A stretch of 46,557 bases of DNA from UBA6918 sp040754425 (lineage in GTDB: Bacteria > Pseudomonadota > Gammaproteobacteria > Burkholderiales > Thiobacillaceae): NCBI GenBank assembly GCA_040754425.1, contig JBFMCR010000017.1, positions 1 through 46,557 of the forward strand. The letters run 5' to 3'. The notes below the pieces were generated by a model. It did not search any database. It saw nothing but the letters and a program-made list of their open reading frames with translations, and was not told the DNA's origin. Below are positions 43,310 through 46,557 of this stretch, in pieces (position 1 is the stretch's first letter; each line of letters starts with the position of its first letter). The translations under genes and the position numbers were made by a program.

Positions 43310-44710
43310 TTACTGGCCGCTTGGGGCAGACCGGGTCGCGGGCAGGGTCAAGGTAAACACCGCCCCGCCATGCGGATGGTTGGCGGCGGTCAACTGTCCG
43401 CCGTGGCGCTCGACGATGCCGTAGCTGATGGAAAGCCCCAGCCCGACGCCCTTGCCCACCTCCTTGGTGGTGAAAAAGGGGTCGAACACGCGGTGCAGGT
43501 TCTGCGCCTCGATGCCGGGGCCGTTGTCGTGAAACTCGAGCACGCATTTCCCGCTTTCCATGCGACCGGTAATTTCCAGTGCCGGCCGCTCACGGCCGGC
43601 GGTCGCATCCGCCGCGTTCTGGATGAGGTTCACCACCACCTGCTGCAACTGCCCCGCCGTGCCTTGCACCGGCATGCTTGCCGGCAGCTTCATGCGCACC
43701 CGGATCTCCGACCTGGCGTCGCGCGTCGCCCAGTGCGCGGCGTTGCGCGTCACCTCCGCCAGATCGAAGGGTTTCGCTTCATCCCTGTCCACGGCCGAGA
43801 AGCGCCGCAAGTCCTGCACGATGTCGCGCGTGCGCTCGGCGCCTTCCACCGTCCCCGCGATGAGCGGCCCGAGGTCCTCCAGCACATGGTCGATATGCAG
43901 GTTCTCACGCAGGATTTCGCGCTCCTCGGGGGAAGCGCCGCCATGAACGGCTGCAAAGTAGGCCTGAATCCGTTCCCCGTAGCGCTGCAGCGCGTAGACG
44001 TTGCCCACGACGAAACTGATCGGGTTGTTGAGCTCGTGCGCCACGCCCGCCACCAGGCGGCCGAGCGAGGCCATTTTCTCGGAATGGACGAGCTGCTGCT
44101 GCGCGAGCTTGAGTTCCTCGTGCGCCAGATTCAATGCATGGTAGGCCTTGCGCAGCTCGCCCACGGGGCGGCCCACCAGCACCATGCCCACCTGTCGCCC
44201 GGCCGGGTCGTAACGCGGCGTGCAGTTCAGCGCCACGGGCATGGCGCCGCCGGCGCCGTCCCTGATCGAGATTTCGCAATCGTGGATGAGATGTTCGCGC
44301 AGGCGCAGCGCAAACGACTGCGCCTGGAGCCTGGATTCTTCGCCGGCGAGGAATTCCACGAACGGCTGGCCGAGCACGGCTTCCTTGTCGAGCCCGAGCA
44401 GGTCGAGCATGGCGCGATTGACTTCCTGCACGTTGCCGTGGCGGTCGCACACCACCAGCACGTCGGACATGGCGGTGAGGATGCTGAGAATGAATTGCTG
44501 CGCCTCCTCCAGCGCCGCGTTTTTCTCTTCCAGATCGACCTGGTAGCGCAGGACGTCGTTGTACACCTCTTCCATTTTGTGGATCGCTTCGATCCATCCT
44601 GCCTCGCCGTCCGCATCCAGTTGCGGCAAGGCGCCGGAGAGTTCGGAAAAATGGCGGGACGGGCCAGGCACGCCCGTCTTGCCGGCGGTTCGTTGCGGTT
44701 TTCTGTTCAT
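43310..44710 (-). CDS. hoxJ: HoxJ/HupT sensor histidine kinase
   Basis: 466 residues from MNRKPQRTAG (a GGGGA ribosome-binding site precedes it; ATG 44731 is an alternative). An N-terminal coiled coil (EEKNAALEEAQQFILSILTA) and a PAS domain (MSDVLVVCDRHGNVQEVNRA) are followed by H-box MASLGRLVAGVAHELNNPIS, N-box LIQNAADA and G-boxes DNGPGIEAQ and GKGVGLGLSISYG. In this pathway hydrogen-bound HoxBC stops HoxJ from phosphorylating HoxA. No membrane spans. Sits upstream of hupS. Confidence 0.92.
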   Translation of the reverse strand: MNRKPQRTAGKTGVPGPSRHFSELSGALPQLDADGEAGWIEAIHKMEEVYNDVLRYQVDLEEKNAALEEAQQFILSILTAMSDVLVVCDRHGNVQEVNRAMLDLLGLDKEAVLGQPFVEFLAGEESRLQAQSFALRLREHLIHDCEISIRDGAGGAMPVALNCTPRYDPAGRQVGMVLVGRPVGELRKAYHALNLAHEELKLAQQQLVHSEKMASLGRLVAGVAHELNNPISFVVGNVYALQRYGERIQAYFAAVHGGASPEEREILRENLHIDHVLEDLGPLIAGTVEGAERTRDIVQDLRRFSAVDRDEAKPFDLAEVTRNAAHWATRDARSEIRVRMKLPASMPVQGTAGQLQQVVVNLIQNAADATAGRERPALEITGRMESGKCVLEFHDNGPGIEAQNLHRVFDPFFTTKEVGKGVGLGLSISYGIVERHGGQLTAANHPHGGAVFTLTLPATRSAPSGQ

Positions 44711-44871
44711 GTCGTTCCCCAATACGCTCATGTTAGGCGGGGAAACCCGTGGCGGCAAATCCCGGAGCCGAATCACGGCTGACAGGAGCGCACGGCGGCG
44801 CGCGCGCTTTCTTGACCGGCACGAATGCTCGAGCGTCGGTTGCATGCCGTATCCGACGGCTATGCCGGCAG

Positions 44872-44913
44872 CTACCCCACCAAGGCCACCGCCTTGATCT
44901 GCGCCCATACCTT
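44872..44913 (-). repeat. Direct repeat copy 2 (42 bp, modC 3' end)
   Basis: Exact copy of 30488-30529, same orientation, again encoding KVWAQIKAVALVG and stop. Here there is no further modC sequence; the hipA stop codon lies 5 bases beyond. The 14.4-kb hox-hup block lies between the two copies. Confidence 0.85.
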
Positions 44914-44918
44914 AATGG

Positions 44919-46208
44919 CTAAAGCCCAAGCTCCACCCCGCCAATCTCGCGCGCATGCCGAAATGCGCTGACGACCTTGTCGATCTCGCCCGCGGGAACG
45001 CCGTATTCCTCGAAGCGGTTTTTCCATTCGCGCACCACTCGCCACACCCTGTCGACGGTTGCCAGCGCCTTGTCGCGGGTCAGCCCGAAGCGGGCGGACC
45101 AGCCCATGGCGTTGACGAGTGTGGCCAGACGTCCCTGGGGGCCGATGCCCAGATGCAGGAAGCGCTCCGAAGCGCGGGTGGGCCGGGGCAGCACATCGTA
45201 CAGGGGGCTCAGTACCCAGCCTCGCGCTTCGGGCTCCCACAGCAGGCCATGGTTGCGCAGGTGGTCGTCGTCGTTGGTGACCAGGATGTTGAACACCATG
45301 CGCGCAAACAATTCTTCCAGGTCGGCGGCGATGCGATGGGCTGCGCCATGCTTGCGCAGCCCATCGGCGATGTCGGCGTAGTTCCTGTTGGGCGAATCCT
45401 GTTCCGGGCAGCCGACGAGCGTGAGCGCACTGATGAAGTGCTTGCGGGTCATCGCGTCGCCGGCGCCTTCCCGGTCGAAGCGTTCGATCAGCATGACATG
45501 CTGCCCGGCACCGAGGTAAGCCATGTTGATTCGCGGGACGGTAAGGCCTGCCGCTTCGGCAAGCTTCAGGGTCGCCGCTTCAACCATGGGAACGTCGTAG
45601 CCGTCCGAGCGCGAGGGGAATTTGGCAAGCCAGAGCTTGCCCTCTTCGTCTGCCATGGTCGCCTTGGGGCGCGCCCCTCCGAGTGCGCTGCCGGCATCGA
45701 AGAAGGCTTCGAGCCGTGCGGGGATGGGCAGCCCTTCTTCGATGCGGCTGGCAGCTTCCAGGAAATACTCCAGCCTGCGAACATCGCCGAGCTCACCCGG
45801 CGCCTCACTCGCGTCAAGACTGGTCCGCACATCCAGCGCGCCAACCCGGTTGGAACCCGCCGCCAGCAGATATTCCGATTCGGGCAGGCTGTTGGGCGGC
45901 GCCTTGCGTTGCGCTTCGATGACGCGCCGCCCCCAGGCGTCGGGCGCCGCGTCGCGGATGGCGCCGAACAGATTGAGCCCCGGCACCGGATGCAGTTCGA
46001 CGCCGCGCACTGCGCTTTTGTCCTGCAAGCTCAGGCTCACGGGATCGAGTTCGACGGCATTGGGACGATCCAGATAACGCAGGCCGTAAACGAAGCTCGC
46101 GCCTTGTTGCGCCGCGCCCTCTTCCTGCATGGTGAGCAGGCCGGCCGGCACGGCCTTCGACTCGCCGGGGAGATAGACGAAGACCGCCAGTTTCCTACTA
46201 GAATTCAT
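44919..46208 (-). CDS. hipA: HipA-family serine/threonine kinase toxin
   Basis: 429 residues from MNSSRKLAVFVYLPGESKAV. The N-terminal subdomain, the ADEEGKLWLAKFPS nucleotide region, the catalytic loop FNILVTNDDDHLRNHGLLW and the metal-binding LSPLYDVLP are all present. HipA toxins phosphorylate aminoacyl-tRNA synthetases or other targets. Its start overlaps the hipB stop by 11 bases. It is intact. Confidence 0.93.
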   Translation of the reverse strand: MNSSRKLAVFVYLPGESKAVPAGLLTMQEEGAAQQGASFVYGLRYLDRPNAVELDPVSLSLQDKSAVRGVELHPVPGLNLFGAIRDAAPDAWGRRVIEAQRKAPPNSLPESEYLLAAGSNRVGALDVRTSLDASEAPGELGDVRRLEYFLEAASRIEEGLPIPARLEAFFDAGSALGGARPKATMADEEGKLWLAKFPSRSDGYDVPMVEAATLKLAEAAGLTVPRINMAYLGAGQHVMLIERFDREGAGDAMTRKHFISALTLVGCPEQDSPNRNYADIADGLRKHGAAHRIAADLEELFARMVFNILVTNDDDHLRNHGLLWEPEARGWVLSPLYDVLPRPTRASERFLHLGIGPQGRLATLVNAMGWSARFGLTRDKALATVDRVWRVVREWKNRFEEYGVPAGEIDKVVSAFRHAREIGGVELGL

Positions 46209-46539
46209 ATTGCTTGAGCGCCTTGGGAGAAAGCTTGCGCGCACGCTGCCGCTTCTCGGCGGCTTCGAGCATGGAAAGGGCGGCATCTTTCGTCTCGTAC
46301 AGACGGGCGAGGTTCGCGCCTGGGGCAATCACATCGAGGTAGCGCACGATTTGGCCGATGGCGACGGCGGCATCCCCGTTCTCGATGCGCGAGGCGGTTT
46401 CGCGGCTGATGTTCGCGCGCACCGCGGCTTCCGCCTGCAGCAGGCGGCGCGCCTTGCGCATGCGGGCGATCTGCTCGCCCATGCCCTTGAGCCCCTGAAC
46501 GAGATGCGGGGGCATGGTGATGTTTTGCGCTTTTCTCAT
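46198..46539 (-). CDS. hipB: HipB-like XRE antitoxin
   Basis: 113 residues with a helix-turn-helix (about 20-75: IARMRKARRLLQAEAAVRAN then ISRETASRIENGDAAVAIGQ) and a C-terminal tail KLSPKALKQYEF overlapping the hipA start. It represses the pair's promoter and restrains HipA. The promoter lies beyond the window edge. Confidence 0.88.
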   Translation of the reverse strand: MRKAQNITMPPHLVQGLKGMGEQIARMRKARRLLQAEAAVRANISRETASRIENGDAAVAIGQIVRYLDVIAPGANLARLYETKDAALSMLEAAEKRQRARKLSPKALKQYEF

Positions 46540-46557
46540 ATGTGGCTCGATTCCTGC

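Overview
The window reads as a GC-rich chromosomal segment of a hydrogen-oxidising proteobacterium, most likely a betaproteobacterium. That placement is an inference from protein style (Tat-exported uptake hydrogenases, a HoxA/HoxJ/HoxBC hydrogen sensor like that of Cupriavidus, a DgcZ-type cyclase), not from a marker gene. Coding is dense and most neighbouring genes overlap by ATGA.

Layout. 1-0.9 kb: the tail of an IS transposase and a HigBA-like toxin-antitoxin pair whose toxin carries an in-frame amber codon. 0.9-9.8 kb (minus strand): a complete V/A-type ATPase operon, read in the order G-C-I-K-F-E-A-B-D. 9.8-16.3 kb (minus, directly upstream of the ATPase and translationally coupled to it through hupE): an Isp-type (group 1e) NiFe hydrogenase, hynD-hyaF-like-hynS-isp1-isp2-hynL-hupE. 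16.4-19.9 kb (same strand, still upstream): a pyruvate-phosphate-dikinase-like protein lacking the PEP/pyruvate domain, overlapping a large unrecognised protein with a PhoU/DUF47-like C-terminus. 20.0-26.2 kb (plus, divergent): hypCABDFE, the NiFe maturation set. 26.4-29.6 kb: a histidine phosphatase, an OmpA-family protein with thrombospondin type 3 repeats, a DgcZ-like diguanylate cyclase and a small proline-rich lipoprotein. 29.7-30.4 kb: a TumE toxin with a frameshifted TumA antitoxin. 30.5-44.9 kb: a 14.4-kb block bounded by two 42-bp direct copies of a modC 3' end. It holds hoxJ, hupSLCDFGEHIJK, hoxA and hoxBC, i.e. an oxygen-tolerant group 1d uptake hydrogenase with its own hydrogen-sensing cascade, a sigma-54 promoter and a candidate HoxA upstream site. 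44.9-46.5 kb: an intact HipBA pair.

How it fits together. Three NiFe hydrogenases share one hyp maturation set. The Isp enzyme has the ordinary four-cysteine proximal cluster and a quinone/heterodisulfide-reductase-like electron module. The Hup enzyme has the six-cysteine oxygen-tolerant cluster and a cytochrome b. The third, HoxBC, is a sensor. The most unusual architecture is the apparent supra-operon from 19887 down to 913, which joins a phosphohistidine protein pair, an Isp hydrogenase and a V-type ATPase with a pump-style rotor.

Repeats are plentiful and lie inside operons. Two copies of one palindromic repeat are inserted in frame, in the ATPase B subunit and in HypF. Another repeat seems to have replaced the start of ATPase subunit C. 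A 147-bp hairpin element supplies the hypB ribosome-binding site. Toxin-antitoxin modules sit at the borders of the metabolic blocks, and two of the three are damaged. No tRNA, rRNA or CRISPR array was seen.
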